The position numbers were made by a program, and so were the translations under genes. Positions 19,801-28,432 of a DNA stretch of 64,000 bases are shown here, piece after piece; position 1 is the stretch's first letter; the number at the start of each line of letters is the position of its first letter. The notes beneath the pieces were generated by a model that saw nothing but the letters and a program-made list of their open reading frames with translations, did no database searches and had not been told where the DNA came from. The stretch comes from Arenibacter latericius DSM 15913 (GTDB taxonomy: Bacteria; Bacteroidota; Bacteroidia; Flavobacteriales; Flavobacteriaceae): positions 1 to 64,000 of the forward strand of contig NZ_AUKX01000007.1 in NCBI RefSeq assembly GCF_000424985.1, written 5' to 3'.

Positions 19801-21528
19801 GAATTAGATGAAATTTTTAAGTTTACTCCTGCAATTTTAAGTAAAATTGGAGATGATGGACAGTTTGAAAAAATTAGTCCAGCCATCACACAACTTTTAG
19901 GATATTCCGAAAAGGAAATTCTATGGAAGAATTCATTAGATTTTGTACATCCAGAAGATAGTTTAAAGACAATTGAAAAATTAACGCTACTGCAAGAAGG
20001 GAAAGCTGTACAATCTTTTGAAAACCGATTCCTAACAAAAAGGGGGGAAATAAAATGGATTAACTGGACCGCAAATCCCAGCGAAGAAAAAGGAACTATT
20101 TATGCTGTTGGAACAGATATTACCGAGAAAAAAGAACTAGAAGAGTTACTTAAGGATATCACTGATTTATCACGAGTAGGTGGGTGGGAAATGGACTTTG
20201 ATAACGGTAAGGTATATTGGTCAGAAATGACTAAAACTATTCACGAAGTAGATAGTGAGTATATCCCCAACCTAAAAAGCATCACTGGTTTCTATAAGGA
20301 AAAGAGTGATGCTAAGAAATTCTCTGATCTAATATATAACACTTATCATAAAGGACAATCTTTTGATGTAGAGTTACCCATTATAACTAATAAAGGAAAA
20401 GAGCGATGGATAAGAGTCCTTGGAAAGCCAGAAATCATTAATGATAAATGCACTAGAATATATGGTAGTTATCAGGATATTCATGAGTTAAAAATCACCC
20501 AATTAGATTATAAAGCTACAAGTGAGGAGAAAAACCTAATCTTAGAAAGTATTGGTGACGCATTTATATCTCTCACAAATGAAGGTAAAGTCACCTATTG
20601 GAACCAAAAAGCAGAAAAATCTTTTGGTATTAGTCGTGAAAGTATCTTAAGACATCCTTTAGAGAACGTATTTTCCCATATCAATAATCAAACATTTTTT
20701 CGGAAAATAATTAATGCATTTCAAAATAATGTTGGTCAGTCATTTGAAGCTTTTTTTCCTGATAACGATACCTGGTTTGAAATAAATATCTACCCTTCCC
20801 ACAATGGCAAGTCCATTTTTATTAAAAATATAAATGAACGTATATCGGCTAAGAAAGAGATTGAACTTTCTAATGAGCGTTTTCAGAAAGTCTCACAAGC
20901 TACAAATGATGCTATATGGGATTATGATTTAACTAAACAAAGCTTATTCTTAAGTGATGGGTTTCAGATACTTTTTGGACATAGCACAGATCCCCAGAAA
21001 ATAGATCAAAATACCTGGATGAATCTAATACACCCAGCAGATAAAAAGGGTGCTATAGAGTCTTTTTTTAATGCCATAAATAACCCCAAAATAGATAAAT
21101 GGGAAATGGAATATCGTTTGTTAAAAAAATCAGGGGAATATGCTTATGTATGGGATAAAGGCACCGTTATAAGAGATAAAGATAATACCGCAATTAGGGT
21201 AATTGGCTCTATGACCGATATCACCTATAGGAAAGAATATGAAAAATCGTTGATGCAACTTAATAATGAATTACAGCAACGTGCCAATAACATAGAAGCA
21301 CAAAACAACAAATTAAGGGAAATAGCATGGATCCAATCCCACGTGGTAAGAGCTCCATTAGCTAGATTAATGGGCCTGATTCATGTAATTAACGACGATA
21401 CTATTTTAGAGGAAGATAAGGTGGGTTTACTAGATCACATTCAGACCTCAGCAGCAGAATTAGATAAGATTATCAGTGAAATTGTTAATAAATCAAAATC
21501 TGTAATGGACAGTGATAAAAAATACTAA
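16894..21528 (+). CDS. Giant multi-PAS/GAF sensor protein with HisKA-like region but no ATPase domain
   Basis: A 1544-residue, apparently cytoplasmic protein with no signal peptide or membrane helices. By eye: GAF (about 15-155), five PAS domains (165-290, 300-415, 425-545, 548-675, 680-800), a second GAF (805-970) and four more PAS domains (975-1090, 1095-1215, 1225-1335, 1345-1465). PAC-type ends such as VHDITPQKK, AKDITERMS and SMTDITYRKEYE mark the borders. A coiled-coil then leads to WIQSHVVRAPLARLMGLI, an H-box with likely phospho-accepting His1483. The protein stops about 60 residues later, with no N, G1 or G2 boxes, so it cannot phosphorylate itself as a normal kinase would. I know similar tails from other flavobacterial PAS proteins. 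It may receive phosphate from another kinase or act by dimerisation. Confidence 0.9.
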   Translation: MSKDIISYLPSYPKLAFTHNVYQEICELTSIILEVPLHSIAILDIPKKESNKPAKSVQPISWREQLLNEYLSTASKEIQIIENIQKYKKSKELADKLPENYQNFIAIIPLINSSGLTEGLIFISDNNSKVLSDKELNGIKTIANHTLSLLRAKNEEKLVETVERTNELWDFSVIDATVINSVTIWKLEVESDTFYTKPSFAEVLGYSPDQFEVNSINDWINYIHHSDRSKFNTALDNWANKNKDPDELEIKMLHKTGQVIWTHFKVTKIATNELFSPTILEGEVHDITPQKKTWEQIDFLSPKFTSVIQAGYNILFILDLKGIITYASGGSGFPLGYSSEEINGKNIFSFVHEEDKENTYNNFKKFHNNEPYISKPFRFKHKNGSWKWIEVLIINLLDDPEIQGIVINAKDITERMSLALSLKASQENRQLLFNSDPSPKYILDLETHIILDVNDSMLKHFGYSKEELIGMHALNLKPNADVPIFLEAVKNSGPKDGNISYGIFTHQSKNGELSQLEIVGHQIKINERDCMLVSCYDVSDREFYLHDLKLTERKLERVSNIAKLGYFTLDLKSFTISWSDEVYSIWGREKEKFDINYKSFLATVHPDDREQFLHKEDFLSYNHNWIYDNTFRIILLDGSIKWVHGLGYFVMGSNNLPNSFEGTVQDVTHQKKEEEQLRLLKSVVTHTKEAVLITEAEALEQGGHKIIYVNDSFLKMTGYSENDILGKSTYILKSPNVDPSDIKRLEESMARWEAFDMTIRSRNRLGEDYWVNFVMNPVADDEGRFTHWVSIERDVTERMNSLLQKKIVNDIGLLFVKDDKLASCLTKVLEHLIKDINYEVGQIWVPDSNQSTLSLVAHYPHTSQSVIEYTATPTTFNYGEGLPGTLWKSKEMAVWDSLEKEKFLIKNNSSNLSCRPEIVGIPLVHNSKVKGVLVLGIENKQKNPLFYGSLFKQLQTYLGAAIKRKRLEIELDEIFKFTPAILSKIGDDGQFEKISPAITQLLGYSEKEILWKNSLDFVHPEDSLKTIEKLTLLQEGKAVQSFENRFLTKRGEIKWINWTANPSEEKGTIYAVGTDITEKKELEELLKDITDLSRVGGWEMDFDNGKVYWSEMTKTIHEVDSEYIPNLKSITGFYKEKSDAKKFSDLIYNTYHKGQSFDVELPIITNKGKERWIRVLGKPEIINDKCTRIYGSYQDIHELKITQLDYKATSEEKNLILESIGDAFISLTNEGKVTYWNQKAEKSFGISRESILRHPLENVFSHINNQTFFRKIINAFQNNVGQSFEAFFPDNDTWFEINIYPSHNGKSIFIKNINERISAKKEIELSNERFQKVSQATNDAIWDYDLTKQSLFLSDGFQILFGHSTDPQKIDQNTWMNLIHPADKKGAIESFFNAINNPKIDKWEMEYRLLKKSGEYAYVWDKGTVIRDKDNTAIRVIGSMTDITYRKEYEKSLMQLNNELQQRANNIEAQNNKLREIAWIQSHVVRAPLARLMGLIHVINDDTILEEDKVGLLDHIQTSAAELDKIISEIVNKSKSVMDSDKKY

Positions 21529-21802
21529 GAGGATTTTAGATGTAAAAACCAATACCTTTTTGGAAAACAAAATAGCATAACTTTTTAGTAATATATAGCC
21601 AGTGTTTAGGTGATATACCGTAATAATAACTCGGTATAATTGGCTATTAATTAAAAGAATGATCGGTCAGTACCTGGTAGTAAGTTATACTCTATACATT
21701 TGTAAACTGTAAGCGGTAATGGGTCCTAAACAATACGATTTTGCCGCAACCCAAGCAGCTATTATGCGGTAGTGTTTTCTATTTACCCCGAAAACCACAC
21801 CA
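21529..21802. other. Intergenic region with nested inverted repeats and a less AT-rich block
   Basis: At 21589-21653 an outer imperfect stem (TAATATATAGCCA / TGGCTATTAATTA, 11 of 13 pairs) encloses an inner perfect stem (TATACCG at 21614-21620 / CGGTATA at 21632-21638) with an 11-base loop. From 21660 to 21780 the sequence is less AT-rich than its surroundings but contains no clear gene. It may be a gene remnant or structured RNA. Confidence 0.45.
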
Positions 21803-21826
21803 TAAAAAGGGGCTGGCACTCGCCCC
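21803..21826 (-). terminator. Terminator of the DIP1984-family gene
   Basis: On the minus strand GGGGC-gagtgcca-GCCCC is followed directly by TTTTTA, 20 bases after the stop of the gene ending at 21846. Confidence 0.8.
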
Positions 21827-21845
21827 GATCATTCCGCCTCTCGGC

Positions 21846-22331
21846 TTAATCCTTTAATTCTGTGAGCCAATTTATTTCTTGGATCTTACTATCAATCTCC
21901 CTAAACGCTCTACCAGTTTGATCCATTTCTGCTTGCAAGTTCTTAATATTAATAGTCGTTTTTAGATTGCTCTCACCACTATTATTTATTTGCGCAGCAT
22001 ACCTTATATTTCTTAGTTTTTCCAAAAGCATTTTTAAGGAGTCCCTTTTTGCAAGTGCTTCCATAAGCAAACCCTCTCCTTCTACAATTGTTTCATTATT
22101 GGTTTTATTTATTCTAATAACCAAAGATTCTAAATCCTGAATCGCCTTTCGTAATTGTGCTAGCAATTTATCTGGATCTTCCTGAGGAAGCTTATCGTCA
22201 GAAACTATAAGTACTGGTCTAATTCTATTTTGAAGATGTTCTATTTTCTTCATTAAATCCGCTCTAAACAACAGTCCCTCTGCAAGTTTCATTTTCTTAT
22301 TATTTAAGGGGTTATCTTTTTCCTCTGACAT
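21846..22331 (-). CDS. DIP1984-family protein
   Basis: A 161-residue helical protein. KLAEGLLFRADLMKKIEHLQNRI at the start, the segment DPDKLLAQLRKAIQDLESLVIRINKTN, the ALAKRDSLKMLLEKLR helix and the final DSKIQEINWLTEL match my memory of the DIP1984 family (also called septicolysin-like in some annotations). No enzymatic motif is visible and the function is unknown. It is predicted cytoplasmic, mostly coiled-coil. The gene stands alone, with its own terminator, between the PAS protein and a MerA-like flavoprotein. Confidence 0.8.
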   Translation of the reverse strand: MSEEKDNPLNNKKMKLAEGLLFRADLMKKIEHLQNRIRPVLIVSDDKLPQEDPDKLLAQLRKAIQDLESLVIRINKTNNETIVEGEGLLMEALAKRDSLKMLLEKLRNIRYAAQINNSGESNLKTTINIKNLQAEMDQTGRAFREIDSKIQEINWLTELKD

Positions 22332-22712
22332 TTAAATTTTATTTTTTATTACAAATAAACAAAAGGCAACTCGGTCTAAGTTTTCCCGAAATCTGCAATC
22401 TACTCTCTCCTATTCCTCTTGTCCTACAAATCTAAGTGATTACCTTGATTCCTCAAAGCCTCTAAAAATAATTCCTTAACTTTAAGCTAGTTAGTGTGCT
22501 ATTAAATATTGTACTTTGGATTATCGAGATATTAAACACTCCCAATACCAAGACTTAATTCATTCTAAAATTAGCACCAACTCCTTGCTAAACACAATTT
22601 AGTGCTGCAAGTAATGTAAGCATTATTCTAAAAGATAGCCCCTTCTTATTAACTAGGAATAAGTCTTACCTATTTTGCAGACTAGAGACATATAAATTAA
22701 AAATAAAACCCT
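22332..22712. other. Divergent intergenic region
   Basis: 381 bases between the DIP1984-family gene and the flavoprotein gene. It must carry both promoters. No exact TTTG/TAnnTTTG pair was found. Confidence 0.4.
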
Positions 22713-24077
22713 ATGAATTTTGACGCTATTATTATCGGAGCCGGACAAGCGGGACCTCCACTAGCCCAAAGCCTTGCCAAACATGGAAAAAAGGTGGCTA
22801 TCATAGAGAAAAATCATTTGGGCGGTACCTGTGTCAATGTTGGCTGTACTCCCACCAAGGCATATGTGGCTTCCGCCAGACGCGCCTATGTTGCTGCAAA
22901 TAGTAGTGCCCTAGGTATAGAAATTAAAGGTGAGGTAGTAATCGACCTAAAAAAAATAAAACAGCGCAAAGATGCTCTTATCCAAGAATCCAGAAAGGGC
23001 TTAGAAAAAATGCTGACCGATAATAAGAACATCACACTTATCCGTGGGGAGGCAATGTTTGTTGATAACCATACCATTGAAGTTAATAGCAAACAATACA
23101 GCGCATCTAATTATTTCATAAATGTGGGCGCAAGACCTCGTATTCCAGAAGGTTTCAATGAGGTTCCCTATCTTACTAATGAGAGCATATTAGAATTAGA
23201 GGAGATTCCAGATCACTTGGTGATAGTAGGAGGCGGATATATTGGTTTAGAATTTGGCCAAATGTTTAGAAGATTTGGAAGTAAGGTTACCATTTTAGAA
23301 AAAGGTGAGCAATTATTGAAAAAAGAAGATGATGATATTTCTGCCCTTATTTCAGAGATTATGAACGATAGTGATGTTGAGGTAAAATTGAAATCTAATT
23401 GTATTGGAGCCGAAAAATATAAGGATTATATAGAGGTAACCTACAACTGTAATGCCACCACCGAGAAACTTAAAGCCAGCCATTTACTCATGGCTACAGG
23501 TAGAACTCCCAACACAGATAATCTAGGTATAAAAAATACTGGAGTAATACTAAACCCCCATGGCTATATCCAAGTTGATGATACCTTAAAGACCTCTGTA
23601 GACCATATTTGGGCCTTAGGTGACTGTAATGGCAAAGGTGCCTTTACGCATACGGCGTATAACGACTTTCAGATAGTAAATTCGCATTTGTTCCTTAGCC
23701 CAAAACGATTCTTATCTGATAGATTTACCTGCTATGCTGCTTTTATTGATCCTCCTTTTGCAAGGGTAGGGATGAATAAAAATGATATCCTAAAGAGGGG
23801 ACTTTCAGCCAAAGTTTCGGAGATTCCTATGAAGGACATATCTCGTGCTAAAGAAATGGGAGAAACTACAGGTAAATTAAAAATTTTCATTGAAGCTGAT
23901 ACCGATACCATTTTAGGAGCAAGTTTTATTGGGCCTGGTGCCGACGAATATATACATACCATAATAGACCAAATGTATGCTGGGGCCTCCTATAGAACAG
24001 TAAGGGATGCCGTGCATATTCATCCTACAATTAGCGAACTAATTCCCACCATGTTAGAAAACGCTACTAAACTTTAA
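22713..24077 (+). CDS. MerA-like pyridine nucleotide-disulfide oxidoreductase
   Basis: A 454-residue class I flavoprotein disulfide reductase. It has the FAD-binding GAGQAG at residues 9-14, redox-active pair C40/C45 in GGTCVNVGCTPTK, NAD(P)-binding GGGYIGLEFGQMF in the middle, ALGDCNGKGAFTHTA for FAD, and the C-terminal interface HIHPTISELIPTML with the catalytic His-Glu pair. The closest relatives are often called mercuric reductase. However, it lacks the N-terminal HMA domain and the C-terminal vicinal cysteines that handle Hg(II) in MerA, and no mer genes are nearby. A general thiol or NADPH-dependent reductase role is safer. Confidence 0.92.
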   Translation: MNFDAIIIGAGQAGPPLAQSLAKHGKKVAIIEKNHLGGTCVNVGCTPTKAYVASARRAYVAANSSALGIEIKGEVVIDLKKIKQRKDALIQESRKGLEKMLTDNKNITLIRGEAMFVDNHTIEVNSKQYSASNYFINVGARPRIPEGFNEVPYLTNESILELEEIPDHLVIVGGGYIGLEFGQMFRRFGSKVTILEKGEQLLKKEDDDISALISEIMNDSDVEVKLKSNCIGAEKYKDYIEVTYNCNATTEKLKASHLLMATGRTPNTDNLGIKNTGVILNPHGYIQVDDTLKTSVDHIWALGDCNGKGAFTHTAYNDFQIVNSHLFLSPKRFLSDRFTCYAAFIDPPFARVGMNKNDILKRGLSAKVSEIPMKDISRAKEMGETTGKLKIFIEADTDTILGASFIGPGADEYIHTIIDQMYAGASYRTVRDAVHIHPTISELIPTMLENATKL

Positions 24078-24232
24078 ACCTTGTAAAAGTCAATCCCCCC
24101 CCTTAATACTACCAATCCCATAATTAATCGGATTTAAAACTTTGTTGTCAGATGTTTAAAACCGAGCATATTCTGCTCAATTTTCACCATATTTGATACT
24201 CAACTATTTCTTTTAATGTAACCTTGAAGCAT

Positions 24233-25084
24233 ATGTTTAAAGCTATAATCGTCTTACTCCTATTTCTATTTAGTAGCAATAGCTATAGTCAAATTAAACC
24301 CTATATACTTTATAATGCGAAAGGCAAGAAAGTTTCCCACAATAAAATGTTGCGACAATTAGCAAAGGCAGATATAGTTTTATTCGGAGAGTTACATGAT
24401 AATCCTATTGCACATTGGCTGCAGTATAAAGTAACTGCCGAATTATACAACCGAAAATCCCTAACTCTAGGTGCAGAAATGTTTGAAGCAGACAACCAAA
24501 TTCCACTTAACAGGTATTTAAACGAAGAAATCACCTTTAAAGAACTAGATACATTAGCCCGACTGTGGCCCAACTATAAAACCGATTATGCCCCATTGGT
24601 AGATTTTGCCAAGTCAAATAAAATTCCTTTTATCGCCACCAATATCCCTAGAAGATATGCCAACTTAGTTTATAAAAATGGGTTTTCTATTCTAGAGTCC
24701 CTTAGTGAAGAGGAAAAAAAATGGATAGCTCCTCTCCCCATTCCTTTTAATAGCGAATTACCAACCTACAAAAACATTCTATCCATGATGGGAGATCACG
24801 GAAGCCCTAAATTAGTCATGGCACAAGCTATAAAGGATGCAACAATGGCCTATTTCATTTTAAAAAATCATAAAAATAATCACCTATTCTTACATTTCAA
24901 CGGGGCTTATCACTCCGATTTTTATGAAGGAATTCTTTGGTATCTTAAAAGAGAGAAGCCCAACCTTAACTACAAAACCATTACTACAGTTTCCCAAAAG
25001 AACTTAAAAAAACTGTTGTTGGAGAACCGTAACAAAGCCGACTTTATAATTTGTGTAGATAGGGATATGACTACTACCTATTAA
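24233..25084 (+). CDS. ChaN-family (heme-binding/TIKI superfamily) secreted protein
   Basis: A 283-residue protein with a signal peptide (FKAIIVLLLFLFSSNSYSQ) but no lipobox Cys. The motifs IVLFGELHDNPIAHWLQYKV, LTLGAEMFEADNQ and LHFNGAYHSDFYEGI are those of the ChaN/TIKI (COG3016) family. ChaN proteins bind heme and are linked to iron uptake; the superfamily also contains metalloproteases, and the conserved Glu-His (GELH) and His (GAYH) residues are present. TTG at 24224 would add three residues; ATG 24233 is preferred. No heme-uptake genes are adjacent. Confidence 0.87.
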   Translation: MFKAIIVLLLFLFSSNSYSQIKPYILYNAKGKKVSHNKMLRQLAKADIVLFGELHDNPIAHWLQYKVTAELYNRKSLTLGAEMFEADNQIPLNRYLNEEITFKELDTLARLWPNYKTDYAPLVDFAKSNKIPFIATNIPRRYANLVYKNGFSILESLSEEEKKWIAPLPIPFNSELPTYKNILSMMGDHGSPKLVMAQAIKDATMAYFILKNHKNNHLFLHFNGAYHSDFYEGILWYLKREKPNLNYKTITTVSQKNLKKLLLENRNKADFIICVDRDMTTTY

Positions 25085-25323
25085 TATTCTATTATTAACA
25101 CATATAGACGTTATCTTTAATTATAACCGCCTATTTATTAGTTTATAGGGAATATGGTTCCTACAATGAACTCATTGAACTATTCTGTAATCTATCATCA
25201 ATAAAAAGACCTTAAAAAGAACTCTAATTATTATACCTATCATCCTATACTTATTAATTCTCCTATTCCGTATTTAAAAAAATACGTAACTTAGATGATC
25301 CTTCTAAAAGCAAAAAATAACAT

Positions 25324-25695
25324 ATGGAATTAGGTGCATTTTCGATAAGTTTAAGTGTCAAGGACATTGAGGCTTCAAAATTATTTTATGAAAACTTAGG
25401 CTTTACTGTCTTCGCAGGTGATTTGGAAAAAAATTATCTAATAATGAAAAACGGGAACTCTCTCATTGGATTATTCCAGGGGATGTTCGAAAACAATATA
25501 TTAACCTTTAATCCTGGTTGGGATGAAAATGCCTCCAAATTAGATTCTTTTACAGATGTTAGGGAAATTGAAAAGGACCTAGAAAACAAAGGAATTTCAT
25601 TAGTACAAAAGACAGATAAGAGTTCTAGCGGACCTGCAAGTATCGTTGTTGTTGACCCCGATGGAAATACCATTCTTATAGACCAACATGTGTAA
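25324..25695 (+). CDS. VOC-family (glyoxalase/bleomycin-resistance-like) protein
   Basis: A 123-residue vicinal-oxygen-chelate fold protein: [24 protein letters not shown] at the start, LGLF-like strand SLIGLFQG in the middle and [14 protein letters not shown] at the end, giving the paired beta-alpha-beta-beta-beta modules. Candidate metal ligands are incomplete, and members range from dioxygenases to binding proteins, so no substrate is offered. The gene is monocistronic by spacing. Confidence 0.87.
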   Translation: MELGAFSISLSVKDIEASKLFYENLGFTVFAGDLEKNYLIMKNGNSLIGLFQGMFENNILTFNPGWDENASKLDSFTDVREIEKDLENKGISLVQKTDKSSSGPASIVVVDPDGNTILIDQHV

Positions 25696-25791
25696 ATATC
25701 CATAAATTATAAAGTTTACCCAATTTTAGTTTTTGCCAAAGCCTATTTTAGTACTACAATCATAATAACCTAAACAATCAACCACAGACCA

Positions 25792-28341
25792 ATGCGTAAA
25801 ATAACCATATTACCCCTATTCCTATTATTAATACATTGGGGATGTAAGTCTCCTGTTGAATCTGATCCAAATATTCTGGTACAAGACGGATTTATTGTAG
25901 AGAAATTATATAGCCCCAGCGACAATGACCAAGGATCTTGGGTATCTATTACTAAAGATGATAAAGGGAGATTAATTGCCTCTGACCAATATGGAGCGCT
26001 CTACTATATAGAAGTTCCCAAGATTGGATCTAAAACCCCTATAAAGGTAGATTCCATTCCCATAAACATTGGCAACGCCCATGGATTATTATGGGCCTAT
26101 GAGAGCTTGTATGTAATGACCAACTCGGACAAGCAGGAAGAAAGCGGATTGTATAAGGTTACCGACTCTAATGGGGATGGAGTTTTAGACCATATAGATT
26201 TTTTACAACAGTTTGTAGGTCGTGGCGAACATGGACCTCATGGTATTATACTCGGACCCGATGGTTACCTCTATATGGCCGGTGGCAACCACACCCTGCT
26301 GCCAAAAACATTTAGCTCTGTACAGAAACCTGTATGGGATGAAGATCAGCTATTTGATGCGATAAAAGACCCTAGAGGTCATGCCAATGACGTTTTAGCC
26401 CCAGGAGGATGGGTCGCAAGAACGGATAAAGATGGAAAAGATCTTACCGTTATTGCTACAGGATTTAGAAATGCCTATGATTTAGCCTTCAATAAAGACG
26501 GTGAGCTTTTTACTTTTGACTCCGATATGGAATGGGATATGGGCTCTCCTTGGTATAGACCCATTCGCGTATGCCATATCACTAACGGCTCCGAATTTGG
26601 CTGGCGTACAGGCTCTGGAAAATGGCCTGCATACTACCCAGATAATGTTCCCGGAATTTTAGATATAGGTCAAGGATCGCCCACAGGAGTAATTGCGGGG
26701 AATACGCTAAATTTTCCAGAACATTATCAGGACGGACTTTTTGTATTCGATTGGAGTTTTGGTACCATGTACTACGTTTCTTTAATTCCTGAGGGAGCTA
26801 GTTATAGGGCAGAAAAGGAAGAATTTCTGGCTGGCGCCTCCCTCCCTCTTACAGATGGAGTTGCTGGAGATGATGGTGCAATGTACTTTGTAACGGGTGG
26901 AAGACGATTAGAATCTGGTCTCTATCGCGTATACCATTCCGGAAATAATAAGAAAACCCAACAAACGGAGCCTATAATAACAGAAGAACAACAACTAAGA
27001 AGAGAATTAGAGTCCTACGCCATGGGATCACCAGCAGATATAGATCTTATTTGGTCTTCCCTTCTACACTCAGACCAACGTATAAGATATGCAGCAAGAG
27101 TGGCACTGGAATATATGGAACCGGAAATAATTGGAGCAAAACTGATTGCTGAAAATAACCCAGACGCCATACTACAAGCTGCCATAGCATCTGCCAGGAT
27201 AGGTAATAAAGAATTACAGCAATTAACATTTGATAAACTAGGGGAAATAAACTTTCCTGACTTATCCGAAAATCAAAAAACTGATGTTATCCGAGCATAC
27301 GATCTATTATTTATTCGTGGGGAATTCAACTCAGAAAAGAAAATTAAACTACTGGAAAAGTTAAGTCCCCACTACCCTAGTACAAGTAATCAAGTAAATA
27401 GAGAATTAGTTCAACTATTGGCTTATTTGGACGACCCAGAAGTGGTAGAGAAAACTATTGCTATGCTAGACGATATTACCAAAACCAATGAAAACTCCCC
27501 TGTGATTAATGAAGAAGTTACAGGAAGAAGCGAGCAATACGGTGGTACTATTGAAAGAATGAAAAGCAATACTCCACCTTCAGAACTTATCCATTATGCA
27601 AAAGCCCTTAGTTATGCTAGTAAGGGATGGAACGAGGAACTTAGGGAGAAATACTTCACCACGTTTGCAAAACTATTTGCAGCTAATGGAGGGGAAAGTT
27701 ATACGGGATTCCTACTAAAAATAAGAGAACAGGCCCTAACTAATATGCCTAAAAGTGAACATGAAAATTTAATAGCCTTATCTGGAGAAGAATTATTACA
27801 AGTCAGTGGAACCGATTTAGCCAGCCTTCCCCACCCCAAAGGCCCTGGGAAAAACTATTCTGTTGATGAAATAATCTCCCTTTACAACAATGTGGCAGAC
27901 CAAGGAAATATTGAAAATGGAGCTCAAATGTATAAGGCAGTGCTTTGTAATAGTTGTCATAGCCTTCAAGGCAGCGGTTCTAGCGTAGGTCCAGATCTTA
28001 CCCAAATAACCAATAGGTTTTCTGCTAAAGATATTGCAGAGGCCATCGTTTACCCTAACAAGACCATATCTGACCAATACGAGGCAATAGAAATAACTAT
28101 GAACAATGACAAGGAACATTGGGGCAGGTTAATCAACGAAACTAAGGACACCCTTACGATTAACGAAAACCCTTTAAACCCCAAACAATTATTAAAATTA
28201 AAGAAAAGCGATATTAAATCCAGGCAAGCCTCTAAAAGATCTCCTATGATGCCTGCTTTATTAAACCGATTAAACGAGCAAGAAATAATGGACCTCTTTG
28301 CATTCTTAAAATCCCAAGCCCGCCAATCCGAGTTACAATAA
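25792..28341 (+). CDS. Beta-propeller/HEAT/cytochrome c lipoprotein (PVC-type heme-binding family)
   Basis: An 849-residue envelope protein with lipobox Cys18 (IHWGC). Residues ~30-400 form a glucose/sorbosone-dehydrogenase-like beta-propeller (EHGPHGIILGPDGYLYMAGG, TGFRNAYDLAFNKDGELF, DGVAGDDGAMYFVTGG). Residues ~415-690 are helical repeats of HEAT type. A C-terminal cytochrome c domain carries CNSCH at 719-723 with a likely distal Met in SPMMPALLNR. Such proteins are known from Planctomycetes-Verrucomicrobia and Bacteroidota and are thought to oxidise sugars or related compounds and pass electrons to c-type cytochromes. The stop TAA is the first triplet of a dispersed repeat, followed by a strong terminator. 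Confidence 0.85.
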   Translation: MRKITILPLFLLLIHWGCKSPVESDPNILVQDGFIVEKLYSPSDNDQGSWVSITKDDKGRLIASDQYGALYYIEVPKIGSKTPIKVDSIPINIGNAHGLLWAYESLYVMTNSDKQEESGLYKVTDSNGDGVLDHIDFLQQFVGRGEHGPHGIILGPDGYLYMAGGNHTLLPKTFSSVQKPVWDEDQLFDAIKDPRGHANDVLAPGGWVARTDKDGKDLTVIATGFRNAYDLAFNKDGELFTFDSDMEWDMGSPWYRPIRVCHITNGSEFGWRTGSGKWPAYYPDNVPGILDIGQGSPTGVIAGNTLNFPEHYQDGLFVFDWSFGTMYYVSLIPEGASYRAEKEEFLAGASLPLTDGVAGDDGAMYFVTGGRRLESGLYRVYHSGNNKKTQQTEPIITEEQQLRRELESYAMGSPADIDLIWSSLLHSDQRIRYAARVALEYMEPEIIGAKLIAENNPDAILQAAIASARIGNKELQQLTFDKLGEINFPDLSENQKTDVIRAYDLLFIRGEFNSEKKIKLLEKLSPHYPSTSNQVNRELVQLLAYLDDPEVVEKTIAMLDDITKTNENSPVINEEVTGRSEQYGGTIERMKSNTPPSELIHYAKALSYASKGWNEELREKYFTTFAKLFAANGGESYTGFLLKIREQALTNMPKSEHENLIALSGEELLQVSGTDLASLPHPKGPGKNYSVDEIISLYNNVADQGNIENGAQMYKAVLCNSCHSLQGSGSSVGPDLTQITNRFSAKDIAEAIVYPNKTISDQYEAIEITMNNDKEHWGRLINETKDTLTINENPLNPKQLLKLKKSDIKSRQASKRSPMMPALLNRLNEQEIMDLFAFLKSQARQSELQ

Positions 28342-28392
28342 ACTACCTCGGGGCAGGCCCGCTTAGGAGCATTTAAATCTCGATTATCGAGT
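28339..28392. repeat. Palindrome-rich intergenic repeat, short copy
   Basis: TAAACTACCTCGGGGCAGGC, then GGAGCATTTAAATC and CTCGATTATCGAG: the two ends of the 142-base copy at 7871-8012 without its interior. The first triplet is the stop codon of the preceding gene. Confidence 0.7.
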
Positions 28393-28394
28393 AT

Positions 28395-28432
28395 AAACAA
28401 CACAAGGTGCCATTTGGCACCTTGTGTTGTTT
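28395..28432 (+). terminator. Strong terminator after the cytochrome c lipoprotein gene
   Basis: Perfect 17-bp stem (AAACAACACAAGGTGCC and its complement) with an ATTT loop at 28412-28415. It is symmetrical, so it could serve both strands, including the convergent LytTR gene. Confidence 0.85.

Noticed and set aside
21300-21528. Complete histidine kinase
   Set aside because: No N, D, F or G boxes follow the H-box and the stop codon is not preceded by any sign of a frameshift.
22713-24077. Mercury-resistance gene merA
   Set aside because: HMA domain, C-terminal Cys pair and mer neighbours are missing.
28050-28403. 117-residue minus-strand frame
   Set aside because: Antisense to the cytochrome c domain of the 849-residue lipoprotein and running into the repeat and terminator; no domain seen.
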